Below, in pieces: positions 24,010-31,824 of a stretch of 32,429 bases of DNA. Under the pieces are notes generated by a model. The model saw only the letters and a list, made by a program, of their open reading frames with translations. It had not been told where the DNA came from and searched no databases. Positions within the stretch are counted from its first letter, which is position 1, and every line of letters begins with the position of its first letter. Made by a program: the position numbers and the translations under genes. Location: positions 1-32,429 of the forward strand of contig JAFLBQ010000013.1 of NCBI GenBank assembly GCA_017303805.1. The letters run 5' to 3'. The DNA is from Cytophagales bacterium. Lineage in GTDB: Bacteria > Bacteroidota > Bacteroidia > Cytophagales > Cyclobacteriaceae.

Positions 24010-24626
24010 AAATAGTACGAATAATAATAGTTGTTTGTAGTTGGGTGCTTGGCCAGCAAGCGGCTGCGCAAAATCAGTGGGCATTTGAATTGTGGCACAC
24101 GGGTAAAGTGGTATTGGATACGGGCGATACATTGCGCGGTCTCGTAAAATACGATTTGCAAAACGACATCATTCAGTTAAATGCGAATAATAAATTGGAG
24201 AGTTACACGGCCCGCAAGGTTTTGCTCTTCGAAATTTTTGATGAAACTGTAAAGCGCTATCGTAATTTTTATTCGTTGCCATTTGCGGCTGCCGGCCAAT
24301 ACAAGGCACCTGTATTTTTTGAACTGCTGGTAGAAGGTAAACTTACCGTACTTGCCCGCGAGGCTATTGAGTTCCGCACTGTTTCCTCGCCTTATTATTA
24401 CTACGGAACCTACACCCGGCCGGTGCTGGTGCACAAATACTTTGTGTTAAAAGAAAACGGAGGCATTGAAGAGTTTCGAGGAAAGAAGAATGACTGGCTC
24501 GATCTGATGCCGGGCCGTAGTGACGATGTAGAGCGGTATGCAAAGAAGAATCGTTTAAATTTTGATAACAAATACGAACTTGCGCGGATTGTTGAATTTT
24601 ACAATTCGTTGTTTAGCAAGAATTAA
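24006..24626 (+). CDS. Exported protein of unknown function, between ribBA and surE
   Basis: The 206-residue protein has a signal peptide (about 1-22, ending QQAAAQ). The mature part is rich in beta strands, beginning [28 protein letters not shown], with an aromatic cluster [12 protein letters not shown] in the middle and a Lys-rich helical end. I do not recognise a named family; the opening, with a [11 protein letters not shown] segment followed by strands, recalls exported proteins common in Bacteroidota. The gene starts inside the ribBA stop (ATGA) and ends 6 bases before surE. It is therefore translationally coupled to one and co-transcribed with the other. That tight setting is odd for an exported protein, since its neighbours are cytoplasmic or nucleotide enzymes. 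Confidence 0.8.
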   Translation: MKIVRIIIVVCSWVLGQQAAAQNQWAFELWHTGKVVLDTGDTLRGLVKYDLQNDIIQLNANNKLESYTARKVLLFEIFDETVKRYRNFYSLPFAAAGQYKAPVFFELLVEGKLTVLAREAIEFRTVSSPYYYYGTYTRPVLVHKYFVLKENGGIEEFRGKKNDWLDLMPGRSDDVERYAKKNRLNFDNKYELARIVEFYNSLFSKN

Positions 24627-24632
24627 TAACCT

Positions 24633-25412
24633 ATGAGCAAACCTTTGATATTGGTAACCAACGATGATGGTATTACCGCGCGTGGAATTTTAAATCTGGT
24701 AAATGTAATGAAAGAGTTAGGCGAGGTGCTGGTGGTGGCACCCGATGGCCCGCAGAGTGGTATGGGCCATGCGATTACCGTAGGGGATACCTTGCGCTTA
24801 ACGGAGTCGAATATTTTTGAGGGCGTGCGTGCTTATGAGTGCAGTGGCACACCAGCCGATTGTGTAAAGATGGCCCGGCACTTTGTATGCAAAGGCAGTC
24901 GCCAGCCCGATATTGTAGTGAGCGGCATTAACCACGGCAGCAACACTTCCATTAGCGTGTTGTATTCGGGCACAATGTCGGCTGCCATAGAAGGTGCCAT
25001 TGAAGGAACACCGGCCATTGGGTTTTCGTTATGCGATTACAGCCATAAGGCAGACTTTTCGCATACGGCCGAAATAGTAAAACGGATTACGAAACAGGTT
25101 TTGGATAAAGGCCTGCAAAAAGGAGTAGCCCTGAATGTAAATATTCCGCCAAAGCGAAATGAAGCAATAAAAGGGATTCGCGTTTGCCGCCAGGCCAACG
25201 CAAAATGGGTGGAGGAGTTTGTAGAACGGTTAGATCCCAACGGCCGCAAATACTACTGGATGACCGGCAACTTTGTGAACTTCGACAAAGGCGAAGACAA
25301 CGATGAGTGGGCTATCGCCAACAATTATGTATCGGTAGTGCCGTGCCAGTTTGATCTTACGGCACACTCGGCCATTCCGGTACTGAATGAAGACTGGGAA
25401 ATACTGAGTTAA
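24633..25412 (+). CDS. surE: 5'/3'-nucleotidase SurE
   Basis: The 259-residue phosphatase hydrolyses nucleoside monophosphates with a divalent metal. Metal-binding NDDG (10-13) follows the opening ILVT, then VVAPDGPQSGMGHAIT, YECSGTPADCV and the VSGINHGSN loop that completes the metal site. SGTMSAAIEGAIEGTPAIGFS is also typical of the family. Length is normal (E. coli 253 residues). It is the third gene of the ribBA-exported protein-surE unit and ends convergent to crcB with a 43-base gap. Confidence 0.96.
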   Translation: MSKPLILVTNDDGITARGILNLVNVMKELGEVLVVAPDGPQSGMGHAITVGDTLRLTESNIFEGVRAYECSGTPADCVKMARHFVCKGSRQPDIVVSGINHGSNTSISVLYSGTMSAAIEGAIEGTPAIGFSLCDYSHKADFSHTAEIVKRITKQVLDKGLQKGVALNVNIPPKRNEAIKGIRVCRQANAKWVEEFVERLDPNGRKYYWMTGNFVNFDKGEDNDEWAIANNYVSVVPCQFDLTAHSAIPVLNEDWEILS

Positions 25413-25425
25413 CCAGAACAATTAA

Positions 25426-25456
25426 TGAAGGCAGGACTTAATAAGACCTTCACCTT
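25426..25456 (+). terminator. Possible bidirectional terminator between surE and crcB
   Basis: The short convergent gap contains an interrupted hairpin: AAGG (25428-25431) with CCTT (25453-25456), and inner GGACTT with AAGACC around an AAT loop. A weak T tract follows on neither side, so the terminator function is only suggested by position. Confidence 0.3.
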
Positions 25457-25830
25457 CAGCCCGCAATTTTTTGTGCCAACAGCAACCCGCCAAAAGTTGC
25501 GCCTAAACAAAACAACACACTCGCGGCTGCGTAAAGAATAACACTTGTGGTATGCCCGCTCTGGTACAAGGTTACCATTTCGTGGCTAAAGGTTGAGAAC
25601 GTACTAAAGCCGCCACAAAAACCTGCCGCTAAGAAAAAGCGAGTGGAGCCGGGTAGTTGTTTTGCATCGATAAGGCCTACCACTAATCCCAAAATAAAGC
25701 AAGCCAACAGGTTTACCACCAGGGTACCGTAAGGAAAGTAGTGATGCAAACCGGTAAACCACCGGCTAAGGGTAAATCGGCAAACACCGCCCAGGCCACT
25801 GCCCAAAAACACCCAGATAAATTCCTTCAT
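25456..25830 (-). CDS. crcB: Fluoride ion channel CrcB/Fluc
   Basis: The 124-residue protein has four hydrophobic segments. Family signatures are GGVCRFTLSRWF near the N-terminus, PYGTLVVNLLACFILG with pore Asn40, and the GFCGGFSTFSTF motif (70-81). The last carries the Phe residues that line the fluoride pore and the central sodium site. Members form antiparallel dimers in the inner membrane and export fluoride. There is a single gene, so a homodimer is expected. The leader at 25831-25889 does not show the fluoride riboswitch consensus. It lies 59 bases downstream of priA on the same strand. Confidence 0.95.
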   Translation of the reverse strand: MKEFIWVFLGSGLGGVCRFTLSRWFTGLHHYFPYGTLVVNLLACFILGLVVGLIDAKQLPGSTRFFLAAGFCGGFSTFSTFSHEMVTLYQSGHTTSVILYAAASVLFCLGATFGGLLLAQKIAG

Positions 25831-25889
25831 GTAAGTAAGTTGGTTGGTTAGTGAATACGGGTTAAAAGCAACTACGCAAAGATTTTTGG

Positions 25890-28391
25890 TTACATCGGGT
25901 CCACATCAAAAATAATTTTCACATTTCTGAATTCCTTTGTTTGCGACAAGTGCGCGGCCGAGGCACTGATGATTTGTTTTATTTCATTAAGCCGGCCCAG
26001 GTCTCGCTTTATTTTCAGCAGGGCAATCATTAAAAATTCGTTGCGGATTTTGCCCACGATGGGTTCGCCCGGGCCCATTATTTTTATGTCTTTCAATTTT
26101 GCACGAAGCGCATCCACTAACTGCGCGGCAGCCGCCTGAACCACTTTTTTATCAGTATGCTTCAAGGTAATTTCTATCAGTCGGGTAAAGGGTGGATATT
26201 GGTGGGCCTGCCGATCGGTTAATTGTTCTTCTATAAACCCGGTTATGTTATGATCAACCACATATCGAAACAATTGATGCCGCGGGTTGGCGGTTTGTAA
26301 AATAACCACACCTTTATTTTCTCTGCGCCCGGCCCGGCCGCTTACCTGCATAATTAATTGAAAGGCGCGTTCAAAACTTCTAAAATCCGGAAAGTGCATC
26401 ATTCTATCCGTATCAAAAACACCCACAAGACTTACACCATCAAAATCGAGGCCCTTCGTTACCATTTGTGTGCCCACCAAAATTTGTGTGTCGCCCCGCT
26501 CAAAGGCTTCCAGTATGGCTTCGTAGCCCGTGCGCGATCGGGTGGTATCCAAATCCATTCGTTGCACGTGAGCCTCCGGAAAATGAAACTTCAATTCTTC
26601 TTCCAGCTTTTCGGTTCCGTAGCCTAATGTAAGAATTCGCTTAGACGTGCAGGTTGGGCATTGGCTGGGCAACTCTTCGCGGTAGCCGCAGTAGTGGCAG
26701 ATAAGCGCGTGGCGATATTGATGGTAGGTAAGACTTACTGCGCAATTGATGCACTTGGGCACCCACTGGCAGTCTTCGCACTGTACCAAAGGCGAGTAAC
26801 CCCTACGGTTTTGAAAGAGAATTACCTGCGCTTTCTTTTCAATGGTTTCGGCAATGCTGCGCAGCAGGGCCGAGGTAAATTCACCTTTCAATGTTTTGCG
26901 TTTCCGCTCTTCGGTTAAATCGGCAAACGTAATGGCCGGTAGTTGGGCATTGCCAAACCGTTGCGCTAATTGTACATATCCATACTTTCCCTGGGTGGCA
27001 TGAAAATATGTTTCTACCGATGGAGTAGCGCTTCCCAACACAACTTTTGCATGATGAATCTGTGCGATTACCAGCGCAACATCGCGTGCCTGGTAGCGGG
27101 GTGCCGGGTCTTGCTGCTTGTACGAAGCATCGTGTTCTTCATCCACGATAATTAATCCCAGGTTGTCGAAAGGTAAAAACACGGCCGATCGCACGCCAAC
27201 CACAAATCTGAATTTACCGGTTAGTACTCCGTTCCAAACTTCTACCCGTTCATTATCCGAAAATTTAGAATGGTACACACCCATCTCAGCACCGAAGATT
27301 TTCTTTAACCGATGCACAATTTGAGTGGTAATGGCAATTTCGGGCAGCATGAGCAATACCTGCGAGCCTCCTTCCAATGCTTTGCGGGCCAGGTCTATGT
27401 AGATTTCAGTTTTGCCGCTTCCGGTTACACCGTGTAAAAGTGCTACGCCCTTCTCTTCGAGTGCGGCAAGCAACTGGTTGCGGGCAGCTTCCTGCGCTTC
27501 GCTTAGTAAGATCGGGGGCTGATGACCGGCCTCGGGGAACCCAAACCGGGGCACTACCACTTCAAACTCTTCTAAAATATTTTGTTTAACCAGCGTACTT
27601 AAAGATGATTCGGAAACTTCGCTTTGTAACAACAGCGTTTTACGAAGGCCGTTGGCATTAAGGGCCGGATGGCTGAACACCGGCACCTGTTGCAAATAGT
27701 TTAGTACAACCGCCTCTTGTTTTGGTTTTGCTGAAAGTTTTTCGAACAACGCTTCCAGTAGCTTTTTGTCTGTATACGATTCGTGCAGCCGGATGTGTTT
27801 TTCAGTTTTAGGTTTAAATTTCTCCTTCACTTCTTCAAAAAGCAGAATGGCTTCTTTGGATGAAAGCGACTTGAGAATATGATAAATAGACTTGGTGTTG
27901 AGCAAGGCGGCCGCCTCGGTATAGGAGAGTACTTCGGCTTTAAGCCGATCGAGCAACAGCCTTTCCTTTTCTGAAAAGTCAAACTCCGAATCCGCCAACG
28001 AAAACCCCGGCCGCAGTTGAATCATGGATTCGCTCGAGAGTTTTAACCCAGAGGGTAGCGCGGCTTGCAATACTTCGCCTAATGTGCACATGTAATAGCC
28101 GGCCATCCAGATGTAAAGTGTAAACTGAGGTTCGTAAATTACTTCAGCCTGATCCAGGAGTTCAAGAATGGGCTTTGCTTCGTATTCTTTTGGTGGCTTG
28201 TTATGTAAATTAACAATTATGCCCGTAAGAATTTTTTTTTGGCCAAAGGGAACGATTACGCGCTGGCCACGCCTGGCCAGTGCTGTATGCGCGGTTGGAA
28301 TGCGGTAGGTAAATAGTTTGGCCACCGGCACTGGCAACGCAATTTCTGCAAACAATGTGGTGTCAGAATCAAATAAGGTGCCTTCGGCCAT
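25890..28391 (-). CDS. priA: Primosomal protein N' (replication restart helicase)
   Basis: The 833-residue helicase reloads DnaB at stalled forks. The N-terminal 3' DNA-end-binding domain (about 10-110) begins AEIALPVPVAKLFTYRIP. Walker A is GVTGSGKT (321-328), and the Walker B box is DEEH (417-420), followed by DASYKQ. Two zinc-binding clusters lie around 540-595 with CEDC, CINC, CHYC and CPTC, and the helicase C lobe has LGYGTEKLEEEL, DLDTTRSR, VGTQMVTKGLDF and QVSGRAGR. The C-terminal domain ends VKIIFDVDPM. It is longer than the E. coli protein (732 residues), mainly through an insert between the DNA-binding and helicase domains at about 140-280. The upstream 150 bases show no recognised gene and no clear promoter. 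Confidence 0.96.
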   Translation of the reverse strand: MAEGTLFDSDTTLFAEIALPVPVAKLFTYRIPTAHTALARRGQRVIVPFGQKKILTGIIVNLHNKPPKEYEAKPILELLDQAEVIYEPQFTLYIWMAGYYMCTLGEVLQAALPSGLKLSSESMIQLRPGFSLADSEFDFSEKERLLLDRLKAEVLSYTEAAALLNTKSIYHILKSLSSKEAILLFEEVKEKFKPKTEKHIRLHESYTDKKLLEALFEKLSAKPKQEAVVLNYLQQVPVFSHPALNANGLRKTLLLQSEVSESSLSTLVKQNILEEFEVVVPRFGFPEAGHQPPILLSEAQEAARNQLLAALEEKGVALLHGVTGSGKTEIYIDLARKALEGGSQVLLMLPEIAITTQIVHRLKKIFGAEMGVYHSKFSDNERVEVWNGVLTGKFRFVVGVRSAVFLPFDNLGLIIVDEEHDASYKQQDPAPRYQARDVALVIAQIHHAKVVLGSATPSVETYFHATQGKYGYVQLAQRFGNAQLPAITFADLTEERKRKTLKGEFTSALLRSIAETIEKKAQVILFQNRRGYSPLVQCEDCQWVPKCINCAVSLTYHQYRHALICHYCGYREELPSQCPTCTSKRILTLGYGTEKLEEELKFHFPEAHVQRMDLDTTRSRTGYEAILEAFERGDTQILVGTQMVTKGLDFDGVSLVGVFDTDRMMHFPDFRSFERAFQLIMQVSGRAGRRENKGVVILQTANPRHQLFRYVVDHNITGFIEEQLTDRQAHQYPPFTRLIEITLKHTDKKVVQAAAAQLVDALRAKLKDIKIMGPGEPIVGKIRNEFLMIALLKIKRDLGRLNEIKQIISASAAHLSQTKEFRNVKIIFDVDPM

Positions 28392-28569
28392 GGTTGTAAA
28401 AATAACCGATTTGATGGTTTGTTACGCATGGTTGGGCTACCGTGTGCGCAACAAACCAGAAGATTACTTGCGAAGCATGAATGCACGGTCGTGTTCGGTA
28501 GCAGACTTAGCGGAAGATCTCAGTTTCCTAATCCCTTAAGTTGATATTAGACAAATTTTGGTTATTGCT

Positions 28570-28700
28570 GGTTGCTGCTCTATATAGTAAAGGAGCAGGG
28601 AAAGATGGATCAAACCCTTAACGAACCGCGTAGTACGCGACCCGTACGCTACGTGGTGTGAGAGGCGCACCTCGTCAGGTGGCGAGGTCGTCTACTCGAT
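28570..28700 (+). mobile_element. Group II intron 3' fragment (domains V and VI)
   Basis: GAACCGCGTAG at 28623 begins a domain V-like hairpin whose distal strand is CGTACGCTACGTGGTGTG, ending about 28660. It is followed by AGAGGCGC and a domain VI-like hairpin (CCTCG...CGAGG), and the fragment closes CTACTCGAT at 28700, the same 9 bases that end the intact intron at 31824. The domain V sequence is unlike that of the second intron, so this is a separate lineage. No reverse transcriptase or domains I-III are present. The 5' limit is uncertain; a CTGCTC...GAGCAG hairpin at 28575-28598 may be part of domain IV. It is a relic that cannot splice or move alone. The stretch 28392-28569 holds nothing I recognise. 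Confidence 0.7.
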
Positions 28701-29178
28701 TGGCGGCTGCCGTTTTCTTTCTGTTCGATGGCGTTGGCAAACCCTTCAGCTAAATGAATGTAGGTTATATCACTGACCCAAAGCTGGTTAGGGGCTATCG
28801 GAATAAAGTCCCCAACAATGTTAGGATACTTTTTAAAGCGATGCTTTGACAAGGTGGTCACCGGGCCCCTTCGCTTTCGTTTGGTGACCAACAGTCCACG
28901 GTCGGCCAGTAAGTCAAACATGGCATCGCGTCCGATTTTAAAGTGATGGGTGGTTAAAAATACTTTCATCTCATCTAACAGTTTTCGTGTGCCTATCCTC
29001 TTTTTATGTCTCCGATGCCGTAAAACTTCTTCGATAATCATATCGGCTTCATACGCTTTCTGGTGAATGTAATCTATGCCTTGATAGTAGGATTGCCTAC
29101 TATAACCAAGCAGCAAACAAAGCTCGTTGATACAACGAGGCGTGCTTTGTTCTACCTGTTCTACTGCCTGGTGCCAGA
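28649..29178 (-). pseudogene. IS3-family transposase OrfB, 3'-truncated
   Basis: Entered by the -1 frameshift from OrfA, the frame reads VWHQAVEQVEQSTPRCINEL, then CLLLGYSRQSYYQG. An HTH_21-like region (KKRIGTRKLLDEM) and NQLWVSDITYIHLAEGFA, the first part of the DDE catalytic core with its first Asp, follow. Normal proteins continue with a second Asp and Glu over about 100 more residues; here homology stops near 28745. The frame then passes through about 45 bases of unclear origin into the group II intron fragment and ends at 28649. The transposase is therefore inactive. The sequence just before the intron (ANAIEQKENGSRQ) may be the target of that intron or a rearranged piece of the IS. Confidence 0.85.
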
Positions 29179-29502
29179 CTTTTTTCGGATATCAATTTTA
29201 AGTTGCTCTTCGGCAATATCAATGATGGCATTGAGCAACTTGTTGTGCAGTTTGGCTTTACGGAGCTCCTCCTGTAATTGCTTCACATCCGTGGGCAATT
29301 CTTCTTTAGGAAGCTCATCGGTCGGTTTGATTGTGGGTTTGACTTTTCTCACTGGTTTTCCTTGAAATCTTGTTACCCAATGGTGGATGGCTCTGAAGTC
29401 CACTCCATGCTTGGCCCCCAATTTACGATAGGTGGTACCACCTAACAAGTATTCTGCTATAATAGCCTCTTGTTCTTGAATGGTTTTTTCTGTCTTTCTC
29501 AT
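29161..29502 (-). CDS. IS3-family transposase OrfA
   Basis: The 113-residue DNA-binding subunit starts MRKTEKTIQEQEAIIAEYLLGG. A helix-turn-helix TTYRKLGAKHGVDFRAIHHWVTRFQG follows, then a Lys/Pro-rich linker and a leucine-zipper-like helix (ELPTDVKQLQEELRKAKLHN). It ends IRKKSGTRQ at a TAG. In the normal element a fraction of ribosomes slip -1 on A AAA AAG just before this stop to make the OrfAB transposase. Without OrfAB, OrfA would act only as a DNA-binding or regulatory protein, and the element copy is defective. Confidence 0.9.
   Translation of the reverse strand: MRKTEKTIQEQEAIIAEYLLGGTTYRKLGAKHGVDFRAIHHWVTRFQGKPVRKVKPTIKPTDELPKEELPTDVKQLQEELRKAKLHNKLLNAIIDIAEEQLKIDIRKKSGTRQ
29179..29185 (-). 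promoter_or_regulatory. Programmed -1 frameshift site of the IS (A AAA AAG)
   Basis: On the minus strand the heptamer AAAAAAG lies in the OrfA frame as A AAA AAG, 18 bases before the OrfA stop. After a -1 slip the frame reads GTC TGG CAC CAG into OrfB without interruption. This is the classical IS3-family fusion signal and has survived although OrfB is truncated. Confidence 0.85.
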
Positions 29503-29640
29503 TTTGTTTACACGTTAATTCGTGTAAACCTATTTCAGGACGAGACACCCAGTCATTGTAGTGGTGTCCGAATTTTTATTAACACAAGAGTAGAGTGTCA
29601 GACTGGTTATTAGAAGTAGTAATCTCATTATTAAAATGAC

Positions 29641-29778
29641 TGCCAACGTGAGTGCTTATGACGGGCGGGGATTAACCACCTGCGCCTTGTCCCACAGCAC
29701 GAAGATAAATGGAAAGCACTGAATGTCGATAACCTTCAAAACCCCCGCCTGACGCAAACACAGTGTTGTGCACAGGCG
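29641..29778. repeat. Imperfect long palindrome, cassette-border family (copy 1)
   Basis: The left arm TGCCAACGTGAGTGCTTATG-ACGGGCGGGG (29641-29670) is an imperfect inverted copy of the right arm CCCCGCCTGACGCAAACACA-GTGTTGTGCA (29743-29772), around a 72-base centre. The outer TGCCAAC and the GGGCGGGG/CCCCGCC core match the palindrome at 32301-32429 in opposite orientation. The sequence 29548-29640 between the IS end and this repeat shows no gene. The repeat runs directly into the proposed 5' end of the group II intron. Confidence 0.6.
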
Positions 29779-30472
29779 GTGTGCCCTGAATGTCTACCGA
29801 GGGTACAATTTAGTGATTCGTTCATTGAATAGGTAGACAATGTTGTAACAAAGATGAGAGGCTTTCATTTGGAAGCTGTCAAATGAGATGGATATGAGCT
29901 GACCCCATACGTATAATGTCAGAGGACTCACGCAGTTTCATGATAATGAAAAGATGAAAGGATGTGCTCTCGGCAAGGAGAGAACAGGCTTACTTGTCAA
30001 ACCACCACAAGGTGCTTTGCTTTCAAGGCGTAGGTACTGAACGTTGTGGAAACGGATTTACTTTCAGTTGTAGGAAAGACAAATTCAGGTGAGGCCTAAG
30101 GAGATGAATGAGATGAGAATGAATCATCGTAGAGGTGTCGTAACTAACCTTGTTGTTGCTCAAAACCGGAGGGATCCGCGCCCCGAAGGGATAAGTCATA
30201 AGCGCTACCTGTAGAACGGCTTATGACGGGCAACCGGCATAGAGATGGCATGACCTTAGACTGGGCTTTGTTACGAAACAGGGGAACCTTGCTGTTGGTG
30301 TAAAGGAAAAGTTATAAGTCCCGTAGGGATAAGACGAATACCGAAACAACAGCTAAGGGGCAGATCAGCTCGTAGTAGTGAAGATGCTCTTGGAAACTTG
30401 AGCGGAGCGAAGGGGCTGACATGATCAGTTTTATTTTCAAGGACCAACTTAAAGTTCGCAAGAACAGCGAGA

Positions 30473-31609
30473 ATGAATTTAGGAAATGAAACAAGAGTTT
30501 TTCCCATCACCAAAGAACAGGTGTGGGAATCGTTTAAACTGGTGAAGGCGAATGGAGGGTCGGCAGGAGTTGATGGGATAACCATTGATGACCTTGCTGC
30601 ACATCCCCGGAAACATCTTTACCCGGTGTGGAACCGTCTATCCAGTGGGAGTTATTTTCCACCCGCTGTGAAGCGCGTGGAAATACCAAAGAGTGATGGA
30701 GGTGTAAGACCGTTGGGAATACCTACGGTTAAAGACCGTGTTGCACAAATGGTGATCGCCAAAGAATTGGAAGAGCAAGTAGATAAGCACTTCTCGCCAA
30801 ACTCGTTTGGTTATCGTCCAGCCAAGAGTGCGCACCAAGCCATTGGGCAAGCCCGCGTAAATTGCTGGCGTTATCCATGGGTGATTGATGTTGACATCAA
30901 AGGATTCTTTGACAACATCGATCATGATTTACTCATTCATGCAGTGAGCAAGTTCACAGACAGGAGGCATATTCTCTTGTATGTGAAACGTTGGCTGAAA
31001 GCCCCGGTACAATTGAAGGATGGTACTCAAATCCAGAATATGGAGAAGGGTACACCTCAAGGCGGGGTGATCAGCCCGCTACTGGCTAACATTTTTCTTC
31101 ACTTCGTATTTGACAAATGGATGGAAGAGAAGTTTTCCAACAATCCGTTTGAACGGTACGCGGATGATATCATCATCCATGCGAAGAACGAGCCAGAAGC
31201 ACGGCACTTGCTAAAGTCATTGCGGGAAAGGTTTGAGCAATGTAAACTTGAGCTACATCCTGAAAAGACCAAGCTGGTGTATTGTAACCGAAAGGGGAGA
31301 CGCAAACGGAAAGAAGCCAAGGAAAGACAATTTGATTTTCTGGGTTATACTTTTCGATCACGCAGCGTGAAGACAAAAGAGGGAACGATCATCTTCGGAT
31401 TCAGTCCTTCCATTAGTCGCAAGTCCACGAAACGAATATCGGAAGAAGGCCGCAAGTTAGGTTTTCACCGGTGGACGCATTTGGATATTGTCGGCTTGTC
31501 AAAAGCGTTGCGCAGTAAGATAGTGGGCTGGCTCAACTACTATGGTAAATTCCATAAGTCAGCCATGAAGATGGCCTTTCGTCATCTGAATAGCCGACTG
31601 GTAAAATAG
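30473..31609 (+). CDS. ltrA: Group II intron reverse transcriptase/maturase, cut short by an amber codon
   Basis: The 378 residues hold a complete reverse transcriptase domain. GGSAGVDGITIDDL is RT0/1, RRVEIPK-like VKRVEIPKSDGGVRPLGIPT follows, FGYRPAKSAHQAI is next, and VIDVDIKGFFDNIDH carries a catalytic Asp. GTPQGGVISPLLANIFL and the active-site FERYADDIII complete the palm, and LHPEKTKLVYC and FDFLGYTF follow. The maturase X domain begins at about 310 (ISRKSTKRISEEGR) and includes KIVGWLNYYGKF. There is no HNH endonuclease domain. The frame ends at TAG 31607-31609, but family-like sequence continues in the same frame to 31735. The product therefore lacks the last 42 residues of the maturase region. 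RT activity may persist; splicing assistance is probably impaired unless the amber is read through. Confidence 0.92.
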   Translation: MNLGNETRVFPITKEQVWESFKLVKANGGSAGVDGITIDDLAAHPRKHLYPVWNRLSSGSYFPPAVKRVEIPKSDGGVRPLGIPTVKDRVAQMVIAKELEEQVDKHFSPNSFGYRPAKSAHQAIGQARVNCWRYPWVIDVDIKGFFDNIDHDLLIHAVSKFTDRRHILLYVKRWLKAPVQLKDGTQIQNMEKGTPQGGVISPLLANIFLHFVFDKWMEEKFSNNPFERYADDIIIHAKNEPEARHLLKSLRERFEQCKLELHPEKTKLVYCNRKGRRKRKEAKERQFDFLGYTFRSRSVKTKEGTIIFGFSPSISRKSTKRISEEGRKLGFHRWTHLDIVGLSKALRSKIVGWLNYYGKFHKSAMKMAFRHLNSRLVK

Positions 31610-31735
31610 ACATATAACAAGTACAAACGATTTAAGCGGAGAAAGGCCTTACGACCTGGACGGCTATGGTTGCGTCAAATCTCTAAAGAGTATGCGTATC
31701 TGTTTCCGATGTGGCAGCACGGCTTTACCCCGTGA
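31610..31735 (+). pseudogene. Severed C-terminal tail of the intron maturase
   Basis: Directly after the amber codon the same frame reads TYNKYKRFKRRKALRPGRLW, then LRQISKEYAYLFPMWQHGFTP and TGA at 31733-31735. Group II maturases of this kind typically end with a W-x-x-x-KYKR(F/L) segment and a final (F/L)xxW...G stretch. The amber thus replaces the conserved Trp, by TGG to TAG. The tail is 41 residues and otherwise undamaged. Confidence 0.85.
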
Positions 31736-31748
31736 ACTTGATCATGAA

Positions 31749-31824
31749 GAGCCGTGTGATGGGAGACTATCAAGCACGGTTCTGTGAGAGGTTTGGGGGT
31801 GAGATTCCCCCTTACCTACTCGAT
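31749..31824 (+). other. Group II intron domains V and VI (catalytic core)
   Basis: Domain V is a 34-nt hairpin: GAGCCGTGTGAT, loop GGGAGACT, ATCAAGCACGGTTC. The catalytic AGC triad stands at positions 2-4 (31750-31752). Domain VI follows as AGGTTTGGGGG, a short loop, CCCCCTTACCT, with an A in the distal strand near the 3' end that could be the branch point, and the intron closes CTACTCGAT. Both helices are intact, so the RNA core looks competent. Confidence 0.85.

Larger units (their letters stand above)
28701..29547 (-). mobile_element. IS3-family (IS150-like) insertion sequence remnant
   Basis: The intact end is at 29547. Read on the minus strand it begins TGTCTCGTCCTGAAATAGG, a TG-initiated terminal inverted repeat typical of IS150-type elements, and continues to OrfA at 29502. 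OrfA and the first half of OrfB remain. The opposite end, with the rest of OrfB and its inverted repeat, is missing. The element is cut where the group II intron fragment begins, near 28700-28745. Whether the intron inserted into the IS and both were then deleted, or the deletion joined two unrelated pieces, cannot be told from the sequence alone. Confidence 0.85.
29779..31824 (+). mobile_element. Group II intron, full length, with reverse transcriptase gene
   Basis: The proposed 5' end is GTGTGCCC at 29779, fitting the GUGYG consensus. A strong stem at the very start of domain I pairs TGTCTACC (29791-29798) with GGTAGACA (29832-29839). Another perfect stem in the 5' RNA part is GTCATAAGC (30195-30203) / GCTTATGAC (30219-30227). 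The reverse transcriptase gene occupies domain IV. Domain V (31749-31782) and VI follow, and the intron ends CTACTCGAT at 31824. The total of 2046 nt is typical for an intron with a 420-residue ORF. I found no convincing EBS1 partner for the CAGGCG exon end, so the 5' boundary may be off by some bases. The 690-base stretch 29779-30472 holds no protein gene; it is structured intron RNA. Confidence 0.8.

Noticed and set aside
25831-25889. Fluoride riboswitch ahead of crcB
   Set aside because: The leader is only 59 bases between priA and crcB and contains none of the conserved aptamer blocks.
28318-28539. Plus-strand open frame upstream of priA
   Set aside because: Its first third is antisense to the conserved priA N-terminus, and the rest has no recognised motif.
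29564-29580. GTGTCC at 29564 as the intron 5' end
   Set aside because: It would put the whole palindrome inside domain I and lacks the immediate strong stem seen after GTGTGCCC at 29779.
29641-29778. Integron attC site
   Set aside because: The palindrome resembles attC in placement, but the ends (TGCCAAC and GTTGTGC) break the RYYYAAC/GTTRRRY rule, and no integrase gene is seen.
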